64,000 nucleotides of DNA from Trichoplax sp. H2 (taxonomy: Eukaryota; Placozoa; Uniplacotomia; Trichoplacea). Below are positions 24,161 through 36,600 of this stretch, piece by piece. Location of the stretch: the NCBI GenBank assembly GCA_003344405.1, contig NOWV01000001.1, forward strand, positions 1,550,001 through 1,614,000, written 5' to 3'. Both the position numbers and the translations under genes were made by a program. Position 1 is the first letter of the stretch. The number at the start of each line of letters is the position of its first letter. A model generated the notes under the pieces. That model was not told the DNA's origin. It did not search any database and saw only the letters and a list, made by a program, of their open reading frames with translations.

Positions 24161-26292
24161 GAATTGACTATGAACATGGATAACTACCAGCCGTATAGCA
24201 CAATAATATAATATTCAGTTGAGCATCGTTATAGTTAGGCTTAATGAAAACGCTCTTGACCGACTTCTATATTATATTTAAAAATTCATTCATTTCCCTG
24301 ATATTTACTTTCTCCTATCTACGTGCCCACCGGTAGCTTGATCAGTGTTATACCGGTAACTAGTAATGCGCTATGTAAAAGAGTATACAATCAATTTCAT
24401 AGTAGACGGTCATTTGGTGATTAAACTAGCTGAAAGTAACTTATCTGACCGTAACTTCCAAGGCGATCAAAACTTAATACTACAGTATTTTTATGAATGA
24501 ATACTTTCTTAATCCGTATATGTGGAATTTTCTCGGCGATTTCACGTATATTCTCAATCGTCACTACATTGGGATAGTTGTATAAGATAAAATAGAACAT
24601 TTGAGTTTACTGTATATTGTGCCTAATTGCACCTTGATATGATCAATGTCGGTTGGAAGGCCACATTCAATTTAGTATATGGCGAACAACAATAATAAAA
24701 AAAAAACTGTATTGTAACATTGTTTCTGTTTGGCGTCTGTAATTATAATTATTAACAATAATAAACAAGCAACGCAAGTTATGGGAATAGGGTTTAGATG
24801 CAGGGTTTGTCGTACTACTTTGTAGATTTTGTACAGTACTTCTACGTGATCATTTGCTCAAGAGCATATACCTACCAATCGTTGGATATCGTCATGCAAT
24901 GATTAGACAGTAAACTGCAGTATATCGCCATCGATTTACATGTCGATATTGTAATTACTGTACTAGACAGGAGATTTCGATATACGCATATCACGTAAAT
25001 GCATTGAGCACTTTAATCCCTTGAAAGGACTTGCCGAGAATACTTCGTTAATACATGTAAGTCGAATGCTTTGATCCATTCTTCAATCGCTTATATATTA
25101 ATTATAATTATCATTCGTTCGTATCCAGATGACTGTTTCAAGTCGTAAAGGATACACGTGCACTGGATCTAACAAACGAAACTACAGATGAAATTTGAAC
25201 TCTAGATGGGAAGGATAAATTAAACGCTTAGTCATGCGGAAAAATTATGTGGGCAGAAATAGAAGAGATAAATGGAGCTATCAATTATCGTAGTAAAATG
25301 ATAAGGGTGCGAAAGGAACGAGAAAGAATATCTAGAATTTATTCCGTACTCGATGCGTAAATGTTAAATTTTGCGAATACGTGTATTTTAAATACTTTAT
25401 TAAAGAATTAAATATAATTATTACTATATTATATACTCGTATGCAGTGCAATAATACAATGGACTATATCATTTAGTAATGTTCTCATTCTAAGCACATT
25501 CCTTAATCAAATCAAGAAAAGACTTATAAATAAAACTGTGAACAAGTAGTGAGGAAAGAGATAATTGAAAACATGTGTGGTACGATTAAAAAGCAAGGGC
25601 ATCTCAATCAATTTAAACAAATAGATTAAGAAAGGTTATAGTTGAAACCGTTAAATAGCAGTTAATAGGTTCCATAAAATATTTCAAGATTGTTAAAATT
25701 GGTAGGAGCGGTTACTATGATGCCAGCAATTATTACAATTTCGATGTCTATACTTCTAGCACATCATTAGATTAATCACCTAATTATCCTTTACTGTATC
25801 AAATGTTGTTATAGTGCACAAATGTGGGGGATAATAGTGACGTTTTCCTTGTTTTAACTCAAATATAAGAAAGTTGATAAGAGCTATCTGACTGATATCA
25901 TCCATTAGATGTAATTCGAGCTGATGGATAGAAGTGTATTATTTTAGACCGATAAAATAGATTGTCTACTGTCAATATCCTATATACGTACATATATATT
26001 TATAAATATATAATATAGCAGCCAATTTACGCTTCTTGAGTATTATTAAAGAAAGTTAGGATTTAAAAATAGTACAATGAATATTAATCGATCATAATAT
26101 CGAAGGAAGAGTAATTGCATCTGCCAATGTTAATGTAGGGAGTTTAACACTTAAAATGAAGTTTCTATCGTTGTAGTAACAAGAATTTGTGAAGCATGCG
26201 AGTAACATTTAAACTAAAACAATAACCTTTAACATTTTATATACTGTCTATAAAACTCTTCATCATAAGATACGATTGCAGCTTAAACCATT
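22725..26292. other. Intergenic, repeat-word rich, no gene recognised
   Basis: About 3.6 kb upstream of DCAF13. The left half carries the GTAC-type words listed separately; the right half is ordinary AT-rich DNA. Open frames near 22792-22974, 23078-23356 and 23712-23951 overlap on both strands across the repeat words and resemble no protein, so they were not called. Confidence 0.5.
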
Positions 26293-26565
26293 TCATTCTG
26301 GTAATGACTTTGAACGTGACATAGAATGAGGAAACTGCCTAATATTAACGGCTATTTTGGCCACTTCTTCGTTAACTTGATTTAACTTGTTTTTTTTACA
26401 TTCTATTTCGGATTTCAATTCACCTAATTCTCGACTGAGTCGTCTGATATTTTCTCGTACCATACAGGCATTTTGATGGCTACTTGCTAACTCGTCTTCT
26501 CTTAAGGAAGTCGATTTGGTTATTGGTCGGTAATTCGTTGAAATTTTATCTTCGTTAGATGCCAT
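26293..26565 (-). CDS. Small coiled-coil protein, family unknown
   Basis: A 90-codon single-exon open frame from an ATG at 26565 to a TGA. Residues 1-30 are polar and probably disordered. Residues about 31-75 form a likely coiled coil (ENIRRLSRELGELKSEIE, then KLNQVNEEVAKIAV) with hydrophobic a/d spacing. The C-terminus is Ser/Arg-rich (SRSKSLPE). The balanced composition, rich in Glu, Lys, Arg, Asn and Ser, is unlike the Ile/Leu/Tyr-rich noise frames around it, which is the main reason for calling it. No signal peptide or TM segment. I do not recognise the family. It could also be one exon of a larger gene, although an in-frame ATG and stop make a complete small protein plausible. Confidence 0.5.
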   Translation of the reverse strand: MASNEDKISTNYRPITKSTSLREDELASSHQNACMVRENIRRLSRELGELKSEIECKKNKLNQVNEEVAKIAVNIRQFPHSMSRSKSLPE

Positions 26566-28549
26566 GGTAGGATGGAAGTAGTAGATAATCTTAGAGTATC
26601 GTACAGTCAGTAGGTCTTTATATCTTATATCAATGAGTTTGGATTGAAGTTAATTCCATAAAGGTTAGTGTGTGGTTTAATTCTACTCACTGTATTATGA
26701 ACTTTACCCCCTACGGTTAAGACTACCTTTGTATACTTATTTCCTATTAAGTGGACATGTCATCGGGTGTATCAGCACAATCTAAGGCAAACAATAAAAA
26801 CTCTGTTATCATTTCATATATATCAAAAAACAAAGTTCACGAGAAAAAGAAAGACTTTTGCTATTGTTTTCAACGTTTATTTCTCTTTTAATTGCGATAT
26901 AAAAATTTTAAAGATGTTTTGTTTTCATAGAGTCAAAATTACTCTAACTAGAGCAATAGGACAATTTCGCGCGAGCAACTAGACTACAATACATAGCGAT
27001 AATATTTGACTCCCAATCGTGTACTTGATATTATCCTATAGTAATTATAGCAGTATACTGACCAGAACTAAATCTTATCCAGTTGAGCTTGAATAGTAAG
27101 ATTTAAATGAATGCACTATTCATAATATAACTACATTCTTGACTATACGAGAACGTGATAGAAGCGTAAGTGCTCATTATCGCGTTATCCTAATGTCTGT
27201 ATATTTTATTTGTTTGCAAAAGTACTACCCGCTATGCGCACTACTCAAGAATGAGTCACTATCCCAAAACCTGTTAGTGTTGTGATGCTGCCGTTAAATT
27301 GAAAGCTAATACATCTAAGTTATTATCTTCGTATCTCGAGACAAAATGGCTCAGATAATTATCGTCATTAATATTTAATATATCTGCAAATTTATAGATT
27401 GTTAACGCAGAATGTGTTTAATCATTTATTTTTAAATCTTTATAAATAATTTATTATTTCAATTAGAGCACATTAGAGGAACAGTTCGTGTATTTATGAT
27501 TTTATAATTTCAATTACATTGTCTGTTTCTGCTTGCATACAGAATGGTACTATACCACTAATGATATGAATTACTCATTTGCTTAATACGATTTTCTTTT
27601 AAGATACCCGTATAATACGACAACTGAACCTTCTCGTAATCATAGTTTCAAAAATGAATTTGCCGCATTAATTTTCTCTTTGAATTATATAATGATTAAG
27701 ATTGTAGTTGTAACGATTCGATATAACTAAATATACTGATAACTCTAGAGTTAAGTTAACTTAAGGTTCAACCCATTTTCAGTAAGGCGGCCTTTCAAAT
27801 TGCTTTCTTATAGTTTTAAAATGCTGATATTGATTTACTGTATTTTTGTGAGGATAACGTGCGTAGCTATAGCATGTAGTTGCATAATTCACTAACTTTT
27901 ACTTTTATTTAACGCACAATTATTTCATCCTGAACAAAATATGGTGATACATAGACGCTGCACAGTACGCAATTCAGATTGCATTGGAATTAAGCTCTCA
28001 ATGAACAAATTAAAATTAGAATCCTTTATTATTCGGTATTCTCAGACATATCATAGGCCATAGTTCGCATAAACGGTGATGTAGAATTTTATTTGCTTGA
28101 ATTCATTTATGTAAGTACTTTAAGGATGTGAGATTTAATATGAATGGTTACCAAATAATAATTAATGAAACAATTTGGCTATTTACTAGCGGACCCAAGT
28201 TTAGTTGTTAGCATTTATGGCAGAGGATAATGTAATGACATTCCGAAAATGCATCAAACCCGGCATGCGCCATCACACTAAAAATAATACATCACTCTGA
28301 ATATGACATCAAGATTATGTTTTTTATTGAAGGAATAGGCATGATATAAACATAAACCAATAATATATCCAGATAAATTTATACAAGTAATTTTAAATGT
28401 CAGTAAAGATTTTCCAACTTTTGATTTTAAGTTTTTCGTAATTACTTTTCTATTGATATCGAATGATTTTAAGTTAATAAAAAATAGTAGTAATGAAATG
28501 CATAACTGTTTCTAAAATGTAAAGTGATACTATTTTTTTAATCTTGACT
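26566..28549. other. Intergenic, nothing recognised
   Basis: About 2 kb of AT-rich DNA upstream of the small coiled-coil gene and downstream of N6AMT1. One 71-codon plus-strand frame (26767-26982) is Lys/Phe/Arg-rich with no domain and was not accepted. No RNA gene or array was seen. Confidence 0.5.
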
Positions 28550-30029
28550 CTAAGATAACGAATTTTCCTTATCAAATCTTAAAATAAATAGATTTTCACG
28601 CCCTGCCTTTCGAGACAGAATTATTTCACCACTGAGACCAACCATCTTCATTGTCTTAATAATTTCATCTACATGTATAAATAAACAATGCGCTTATTTT
28701 TCTTCTTAGCGTTAAGAGATACCGTAAGTAGTGAAGATAGCCGCTGTTTATTACAGCCATTTAGTAGCCTCAAGTTAGTAATTGACATACTATAGATATA
28801 ATACTAGATAATCATTTAGTTTAATTACTAGGAGATGGATAAAATTACCAGACTTTGGCAACTTTCGAAATACCTGGATAATTTTCTTTTATGGCAACCA
28901 GATAGAACAATCCACTAGGCGAAAGAAGTTGTGGAACTATGGTAAACAGTCTGTCCATGACCTTTAGAATAAGTCGTAAAAAAAATCTCAACTTAATTAT
29001 AGATATTAATGTCCTAACTTTATTTCACTATAATGTAGGATTATCAATTATTAATGCAGCATATAGAGTAATAATTATATACACAAGATTATATAATTAT
29101 TAGTAGATGGATGACCTCTCTTCCATTTTCTCCGCCGGCCCAAGAGGCTTCAATGCCATTTCCGGAAATCTTTAAGAAAGGGATAATGCGACATTTACTC
29201 GTAATTTCATACATTTTACTAAGGAGAGTTAAAATCGACCTCTTTGGAAGGTGTAACTACGTATGGAGGATTAAATAATATCACGTCTACATTTCCAGTT
29301 AAGCGATCTTTTAAGCCAGATACCTACACGTAATTACATAGACCTTTAACAAACGCGTGAACATGTAAGAGCGTATAGTATTATGCAGTTTGTAGCAATA
29401 TTCTAATAGCAAACGTAAATAGAAGTAGCAACATCAAACACTTAAGCGATGCTTTCCAGAAGATGACTAAAAAGCTCTATTCCCATACCAGATCTGTTAT
29501 GATAACTTCACATTGTGGCATTTCGTTCAATTTTGCAGTATCGATCGTGCAATTAGCTGCGATAGGGTTAATATCGGTAGCCCTAAGGTAGAGTAAAATG
29601 AAGGATTTGAAGTCAAACAGCAGCAATTTACTCCCTAACGTTATAATCAACATTCATAAAAGATATGTTGAATGTTTTCATCTTTAGCACTTATCAAGTC
29701 TCTTACATATAATAACATTCAGGTCCCAATATTTTCGATATGAATGATATTATAGCACCAGAACCAGAACCAACCTCTATACAAATTAAAGGGCTACAAA
29801 AGGTAACAGCTTCAATCTTCGAGGAATCTTTTACAGTACTGTACTGCGAGAAAATAATGGTAAAGATAACTTCATGTTAGCCATATTAGACTTGCCTTCT
29901 TTCTTTTAACAGAATCGCATCATTTTGCAATGCATCCATAAATAGGAAAGTATCTTCAGCAGCATCGTAGACATAGTTTACGTAAGGCTTTCTTGATAGA
30001 TGAGAGATTGAAGGTGTGGGATAATCCAT
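28550..30029 (-). CDS. N6AMT1: N6AMT1 / HEMK2 release-factor glutamine methyltransferase
   Basis: S-adenosylmethionine-dependent methyltransferase, catalytic partner of TRMT112, which methylates the GGQ glutamine of eRF1; histone lysine and DNA adenine activity have also been proposed. Seven exons join in frame to 219 residues (human 214): 30029-29896, 29793-29707, 29582-29489, 29323-29240, 29169-29116, 28961-28874, 28668-28550. Seen in order: an AAEDTFLFMDAL N-terminal block, SAM motif I EVGSGSGAII, acidic TDINPIAAN, the catalytic NPPY tetrapeptide in LFNPPYVVTP, ASWAGGENGRE, VMDRLFTIVPQLLSP, FYLVAIKENYP, and a C-terminal SRKAGRENLFILRF strand. The first intron begins GC (AG|GCAAGT), and only this donor keeps the frame into the SAM motif; the other five introns are GT-AG. 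All catalytic features look intact. Confidence 0.96.
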
Positions 30030-30384
30030 TGGTTATCAAGTAATGATTTTACGAAATTATAAACTTTTCTTCCAATTTGATAAAATGTATTTAGAAATGC
30101 AGTAATTATGTAGAATTCGAATTAGTTGGTTAGCAAGTAATTGTGTAACTACTGTATTATCCAAGCTGCAAAACTATGAGCATTTTCAAGCCCATAAAGT
30201 CCATTTTACGTCATCTAAAGGTGATAAAGTACTGCATACATTTCTCTTGTCTGATCATATACCCTATATTTACTCTTGTACCCTTACTAATAATTGAATG
30301 ACTAGGGTATACTATAATTTGTAAATGAGGATAGCATCGAAATGAGAAGGGCTCACGTTAGCTCGAGTATTTTGGGAAATGCAT

Positions 30385-30565
30385 CTAGTACTACAGTACA
30401 GTACTACAGTACAGTATAATGTACAGTATACTGTACACTGTACACAGTACAGTACGGGAGTTCATGACTGGAAGGACTTTACAGTACGTACTGTACATAC
30501 TGTACTGTAGATTTGGAGTTGAAAATGGTGTCTCACACTACAGTACAGTACAGTACTGTATGACC
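30385..30565. repeat. Dense GTACAGTAC palindrome cluster
   Basis: About 180 bp consisting largely of overlapping ACAGTAC, GTACTGT and GTACACTGTAC words, many self-complementary, so the single strand could fold into several hairpins. It lies about 360 bp upstream of the N6AMT1 start. A 61-codon open frame crossing it is a product of the repeat. Further sparse copies follow near 31270-31310 and 31795-31815. Confidence 0.75.
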
Positions 30566-30609
30566 AGTGCCCAAGATTGTCTTATGTTGCACTATTTGGC
30601 TTAGTGGAA

Positions 30610-30977
30610 GTCAAATCGATGTTAGTAGATTGACGAGGATCGAAGTAGATTTACTGTCAAATAAATGTCAGTAAATTGACGAGGATCGAAGTAGATTTAT
30701 TGTCAAATAGATGTCAGTAAATTGAGGAGGATTGAAGTAGATTTATTGTCAAATAGATATCAGTAGATTGAGGAGGATCGAAGTAGATTTATTGTCAAAT
30801 AGATATCAGTAAATTAAGGAGGATCGAAGTAGATTTATTTTCAAATAGATATCCGTAAATTGACGAGGATTGAAGTAGATTTATTGTCAAATAGATATCA
30901 GTAAATTAAGGAGGATTGAAGTAGATTTATTGTCAAATAGATATCAGTAAGTTAAGGAGGATCGAAGTAGACTTATT
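30610..30977. repeat. Minisatellite, 8 x 46 bp
   Basis: Eight head-to-tail units of exactly 46 bp, each starting GTCAAATAGAT (TTCAAATAGAT in unit 6) and ending GAAGTAGATTTATT with minor variants. Units differ at a few positions (TGTCAG/TATCAG, TTGACGAGG/TTAAGGAGG, GATCGAAG/GATTGAAG). The regular length and the lack of unique spacers mark it as a tandem minisatellite. No open frame spans it. Confidence 0.93.
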
Positions 30978-33659
30978 GAAGTATAACGAACACACTTTAC
31001 AGGTGTTGTTGTTAAGATAGAGATATATCATCGGAGAAAGAGTAGATCAAGAATGCTTTTAATAAGCAGATGTATACGATGATATACACCAATTTGTCAC
31101 AACCCTCTCTTATGACATAGGAAACGTAAATTAACTAAGTAAAAAAATCTCTGGTGTAACTATAATAACTCGGGTTACTTCTCCCAGTCTCTCCAGTTTC
31201 TATGTTAGTGATATACGAGTGTATGTAGGTAGTTCTATAGATCAAGATAGGTGTGCTATCAGTATACTGTGCACGTACTGTGCCCATTCTATCATACTGT
31301 ACAGTGGTCTGATGCTACGTTGCAATGGCTACTCTAGATATCATCACTTTTACGTCCAGCTATAGCGGGACTCTGCAGCTATTGCTATTTTCGAGAATTT
31401 CAATCATTAAATGTTTCTTTCTGGAAAGACTGTAGTCAATAGGAATTAGTATGGACTATAACAGAATGAGACGAACTCTAGCTATAAAATCGCTCGCTCT
31501 GCATTAAAGGGAAGGTGGGAAGGATGAGATCGAAGAATACTCTGATCTTCTTCATCTAGTTGCCAGCATACCAGCTTGATTTCATGCATTGCTCACGTGT
31601 ACCATCTACCCACCAGTATTAAGTCCCTAGTAATTATTGTGCGGTATTACGACGCGTGTATGCTCAGAAATACCTGAGAAACAAGTAAGGTCTCGCAAAA
31701 TAACAACCGAGAAGAGTACCCAAAGAATTCATACATTAAGCTATGCCTATATATACGCGTAAAATAACTGTTAAGCGGTAGACAACTTACTATACTGTAC
31801 TATATACTGTACAGCATCACACTCTGGCGGAGAATGTATTGGATCTCCCTATGTATAACTTTAGAAGGATAATTTTACTTTATGTGTACCAGGAGTTTCT
31901 GACCAGACTATAAAAGGCTGGTGTCTGAAGATCACTTTTTAGTTAGTTAGTCTTAGTCGGTTAGTTAGTCAACTAGTTTGTCAATTGCTATTGAATTGTC
32001 AAGACAATAATCTTGGTTGTCAAGATTTCTTCAGCAATAAATAGTAGTCAATCTCTGACTACCTCGTCTACATTATACTATAGTATTCGGTCGTTGGAAC
32101 TGAATTATTTGGTGATATAGCTAATCTCGCTTCTTTAAGTCAGTAAGAGGCGTTCTTCATAAGCATTGGCGTTTTGTAGACTACTTTGTCACTAGTGGTG
32201 TGTGTAACAACAGTATATCATTGAACTACCAACTTAAATGCAAGGGAAGGCTCGATGAATCGGCAGTAGTGGACTTTAGTTGTTATACAGAGAATTATAC
32301 AGCGTATCAGAAGTTTGCTATGCAGTTCTAAGACTAACATATTATTCAGTAGATCAACATACTAACGTACAGTGTACACCGCAGTAGAATGCTTTAGCAG
32401 ATGGAACATCGACCAACTAGTAATTAATAATCGTTTGGTCAACGGTATCGCATTCCATAATTACATCTAGCATATTGCTATATTATTCGCAAGACAAAAT
32501 TATTTATTTTTAGAACGTAAGATGATTTATTAACATTGAATAGGAAGTTATAACAGCGCCAGCACGTCGAAGTTTACATGCAATATTTATATGCACACCA
32601 TGAATTAGTTGCGCCGGATTGCATTCAAGATTGATTTCTAAAGCGCAAGCACATATTTAGCAAAGCATTCTATGCATCTAAAGATTTAGAAAGTGTAGTA
32701 TCGTATGGTGTAAGATAAAAAAAATGAATTTTTTTGCGGTTAACAAGCAATTGACTACAATTTCCAGCTATTATTATTATTAAATCAAATCGTCAGATAG
32801 TTTGCAATGGCAATAATCATAGGTCAACGACATCTATAATTTCACAGAAGTGTCAATTTCGCTATATGTAGACGTATACGCATTTATTTTTAATCGCTAA
32901 ATTTATACATTAAGAACGAATAAATATAAGACATTCTTTGATTAAAGCATACTGTATAATCGGTGAATTTTCGTGCAAAAATCGGAATACTACAGCTTTA
33001 ATAGCAAAATTTAGGGTATGTGCCTAGTTTTTTTGTCCTAATAATACTTTGGAAAATTCACAATACCTATGCGAAGGGTAAGCTATGAATCTGTTTAGAA
33101 ACTAAAATACAAGGGTAAATTTGGAAAAATTGCAAGGTTATCATACGTAAGCTCATATTATCTTGTTGTTATAACATATGATATAAACTCCTTTTGAAGT
33201 CATGTCTCATATGCGTAGAACTTTTACTGGTGGCATAAATGTACGAAGATGTATATTTACATAACAGACTAGCAGTTTTTAATTTGTTTTTGCTTAACGT
33301 GCGAGCCTACGTCAGTAAAATATTAGTTTCTATGCGTACAGGTGCTGAAAATGAATTTACTGCCTAATATTTTATTGATAGATTAAGTATGTACTTGAAG
33401 CTGATTCAATCAAGCTTTTCAAATTTGTTACTCGCTTAGTTGATGTTATTATCTTTAACAGAACTCATTATGATACAGCTTGCTGGTATCCAAAAACTTA
33501 TTCTAAAGTACTACAGCGAACATCGGAGTTATGCACGGAAGTCATAGCTATACGGACGCCATCTACGTAATGCATTTGGTTATCTCTTGATATCTATCTT
33601 ACTTGCCAATGTATCGTAATCTAGTACCGCATGTAGTCTAAAGGCGAAAGTTCAAATAA
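30978..33659. other. Intergenic, nothing recognised
   Basis: About 2.7 kb between the minisatellite and the IRS stop codon. It contains a few GTAC-type words and a short TTAGTTAGTTAG-like run near 31940-31970. No supported exon or RNA gene was found; the part nearest 33659 should be IRS 3' UTR. Confidence 0.5.
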
Positions 33660-36600
33660 TTAATTATAATCTTGCTTAGCTTTCGTTAGATTTTTCGATT
33701 TAGCAAGGTCGATTTCCGTGTTCGAAACTTCGTTAACTTTTCGAAATTTTCTAGTTAAACTTGGTGATGCACTTGCCTCTGGAGGAAGGAAAGGTGGAAT
33801 TACTTTTGATGGACTTCTGCTGGTGCTACATCGTCCTCCAGAAATGCCCTGACTTTTGCTTGTTAGAAATCTAGCCTTAATGTCACTTTCAAATTCGGTA
33901 TTTGCTAATGATTGCTTTCCATTGATAGAACTGCTCGAACCAGGATTTAATTGGACATCCTGGGTTAAGCAAGGATCGTTTGACTCCTTACTGGCTAAAC
34001 TCTGAGTAGAAGTAGTACTACTAAAGGAAGAGCTATTAGCTCTTTTCGACATTGTACACTTATTATCAAAATCATGAGCTACCCATGAATTGCGATGCTC
34101 GATACTTTGTGAGACGGGCAAGTAGCAGAGATTGCTGGCTGACGATTTTGGCCCTCCAGATTGATTCCTAGGATTATTCTTACTAACGCTATCATTTCTA
34201 ATATCGTTATAAGCGTCCATTTCGATATAATCAGCGAATTCTTTCTTACCACTTGTATTATTTCTATCATCTGATGTTTTATAGTGTCCAACAGAATTTT
34301 TACGAAAATCGATATCAATGTAATCTGATGGCTTGCTATTAATATCTCTATCCGGTTGCATGACCGTATAGTGGCCGTACTTTTGACTAATTTCTTTCTT
34401 TTTGGCACAGTTATACACATGGCTTTCATCAGTTTGCGATGCTACATCAACGTATACTTTAATGGTAGGTTTTACTTCGGTTAGCTGCAATTTTGAACTA
34501 TCTTTGGATGCATTAAGAATGTTGACAGGAGCATTAGATTTATTATGATTTCGTTCCGATTGAAGAGATTGATCAATGTAATTTTGAGCGATCATATCAT
34601 AATAATCAATCTCTGCGCACTGTTTCTCATTACTAGGTTCCATGTTTATGTAATCTGTTTCATCATTCGTCCCGTCGGTTGTTATTTCAATATTCATGTA
34701 GTTGGTAGATTGAGGCTTTACCGGTTCCATATCGACATAATCAGTAACTTTTGAGTTTTTATCTAAAGGCGCCATATCAACATAACCGTCTGCCGCTTTT
34801 GTGTTTATCTGAGCAGCCACGGGTTCAATATTTACATAATTATGTGATGATGTACAATTTGTCGCTAAAGAAACTTGATTAGAATCGTCAGACTGAATTT
34901 GTGTACTAGACATATTGACGTTATTTCCGCTTGTGATGCAGGTTGTACTGTGCGTCTTTAGTTCAATATTGTCCACACTAAATCCTTTCTCTTTAAAAAC
35001 AGCTTGCAAACTGATCCGGTCATTTGGTAAACTGTGACTTAGAAAATTATATGCTTTGTTTGCATCTTGCCTGGGATTAATTTCTGAGTTTTTACTTCTT
35101 AAATTGGTATCGGAAACATTTTTAATTATTTTCCTTTCTTGATTTGTTTCTCTTTGAAACCTTAAAGGGCGATCTGTTTTCGCAATTGAAGGGTCTCTTG
35201 GTCTACCTGACTTAATATCAGGGCATTCTGAAGAACTATTAGTCGATTTTGATCTTATGCGTGGAAGGAAATGTGAGAATGAGAATCGCTTGGATATTCT
35301 CTTACTACTTCTATGCAACATATAAAAGTCGGTCCCAGTCAATGTACTTGTAGTAGATGAGATAGTATTGAAATCAATGTTGCTATCATTCCGTGATAGA
35401 GCACACGCATCTGCAATCGGAGTTGTTTCTAGTTTATTTCCTTTCCATGTTCGCATAATTCTGCCAATCCAAATAAACAATTGATTGTTATGAAAAGAAG
35501 ACAATTAATTAAAGTTGCATTGATTAACGTAAAACGGGAAACACTATTTTCTTTACTACCTTATAGCCTTTGCGTGTATTCTTTCGGCTATTATTTGATC
35601 ATCGACCTGCATCCAGAGTTTACCAGGACCGGTACATGCAGAATGACCATTTTCTACAAAGAAAAATTGCCCGGCATGGCCGCATCGCCTTATATATAAA
35701 TATTTTAAAACTAAAGGGTCGGTCGTATCTGAAGAACCTAAGCGTGTTAATTTCATCTCTGATGGTAGCATCTGTAGACTATAAGCTCCGGCCAATTGTT
35801 TGGATTTGGCAACATCTCGGTCAATTACTGTCACTTGCCAGCAATCCTCTAATCAAATAATAATGAAACGTCAGAATATATTACCTACTGTTCTTAATTA
35901 AAGTATTTATTTTTACGGATTGAATCATTTTAATGTAGAATTTATCTTGAATTATCTGTGTAAATGATAATAATGATTGCAATCTAACAATTAAGCTAGA
36001 TGATTGATGTAATAACGAAAAGAAATTGTTATACAATCGTATCGCATTGTAGATCATTATCGTGGCGATGTCGGCGGTAATCATGTAGGCAAAAAGTTAG
36101 CTTTTAGAAGAATAAATAAACAAGGATTGTCAATGGTTCGTAACGCCAAAATTTTTGGATAGTATCTAACAAGCGATTCGGTAACCATTTGTGCAGTACT
36201 AAACTTAAAAAAATTTGATTTTATAGGGCAAAACCTAAAAACCTAGAGGAAGAGAGAATTATTTGCGACTATTCCTCTGTGGTAACCAGCGATTCTTGAA
36301 TGGCGAGACTCATTGCATAGCAACATCTGGCAGTAAATAATTACAGAGTTATGCGACTTTTGTTTATAGTATAGTATACTGTACAGTGTATTGAACTTCT
36401 AAATAGGTCATAGAATTGTAATTAGTTACGTTATTTGGAAAGAAAACTGATAACGAGATTGTATTTTCTGCTATAGTATCGCATAAAGCAGGTATTTAAG
36501 ATACACAAGTCACAGAATCTCCACTGCAATCGCTCTCGAACATCTTAATTAATCGCCAAAAAATTCAGTGCAACATTTTGACATTTTGTAAAGTACATAC

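Noticed and set aside
30610-30977. CRISPR-like array
   Set aside because: The units are contiguous with no variable spacers, and the genome is animal. It is a minisatellite.
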